In this document: positions 13,456-13,579 of the stretch, piece by piece | How the letters are laid out: each line of letters starts with the position of its first letter | Position numbering within the stretch: the stretch's first letter is position 1 | Assembly: GCA_029865515.1 (NCBI GenBank) | Contig: JAOUGQ010000060.1 | Location: 1-13,579 of the forward strand | DNA: 13,579 nucleotides | Source: Nitrospirota bacterium | Lineage (GTDB): Bacteria; Nitrospirota; Nitrospiria; Nitrospirales; UBA8639 | Direction: 5' to 3' | Notes under the pieces: generated by a model | Told to the model about the DNA's origin: nothing | The model's database searches: none | The model's input: the letters and a program-made list of their open reading frames with translations, nothing else | Position numbers and translations under genes: made by a program

Positions 13456-13579
13456 ATGGCCTTGAAAGATTCGACGATGCTTCCGTTGGGGACGCCCTTG
13501 CCTCACTTTGAATTGCCTGATGTCCGGACAAGTCATGTCATTTCTCCTGACATTTTCGGCGGGAAACAAGCCATTCTGG
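13456..13579 (+). CDS. Redoxin / thioredoxin-fold protein, 5' end only
   Basis: Only the first 41 codons are inside the window. AAGGAG (13444-13449) stands 6 bases before ATG 13456. The translation, MALKDSTMLPLGTPLPHFELPD and onward, has the LG-x-x-x-P-x-F-x-LPD opening common to AhpC/TSA and redoxin-family proteins, and GGKQAIL fits the first strand. The active-site Cys region lies outside. Its position after the sigma/anti-sigma pair (130-bp gap) suggests it may be a target or a member of the same redox-related locus, which is inference. Confidence 0.7.
   Translation, partial: MALKDSTMLPLGTPLPHFELPDVRTSHVISPDIFGGKQAIL

Overview
The window looks like chromosomal DNA of a moderately GC-rich, Gram-negative-type bacterium (lipoprotein and Sec signal peptides, MscS, CorA, class I fumarase, an ECF sigma factor with a zinc anti-sigma factor). 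The gene styles, codon use and intergenic repeats remind me of Nitrospira/Nitrospirota. That is recollection, not a database result, so taxonomy is only a moderate-confidence guess.

Positions 1-1870 are a patchwork. They hold a short tandem repeat, two adjacent hairpins with identical loops, a fragment of a TfoX-like gene, a DUF433 antitoxin fragment, an intact antitoxin/ParE-type toxin pair, and an intact TfoX N-terminal-domain gene. About 165 bp covering the TfoX gene's 3' end and downstream flank occurs twice (286-449 and 1649-1813), so the toxin-antitoxin block sits between partial direct repeats.

Positions 1868-5090 carry two metabolic genes in divergent orientation: a class I [4Fe-4S] fumarase (minus) and a GT4 glycogen-synthase-like glycosyltransferase (plus), separated by about 370 bp.

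Positions 5091-6640 are the least described part. Two paralogous small acidic/basic proteins (48% identical by my hand count) lie on the minus strand on either side of a plus-strand small lipoprotein with a TPR-like segment. Upstream of the second paralog is an open minus-strand frame with a CPxCH motif and no normal start codon.

Positions 6644-8959 encode membrane transport: CorA (plus), then convergent minus-strand genes for MscS and an SMR multidrug transporter, with a strong inverted repeat between the last two. Positions 9187-10848 encode a secreted TPR protein.

Positions 11324-13579 are regulatory: a LuxR-type HTH protein with no receiver domain, a possible small ORF and a strong hairpin, then an ECF sigma factor, a soluble ZAS-type anti-sigma factor 5 bp downstream, and the start of a redoxin/thioredoxin-fold gene cut by the window edge. 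I saw no tRNA, rRNA, CRISPR array or complete insertion sequence.
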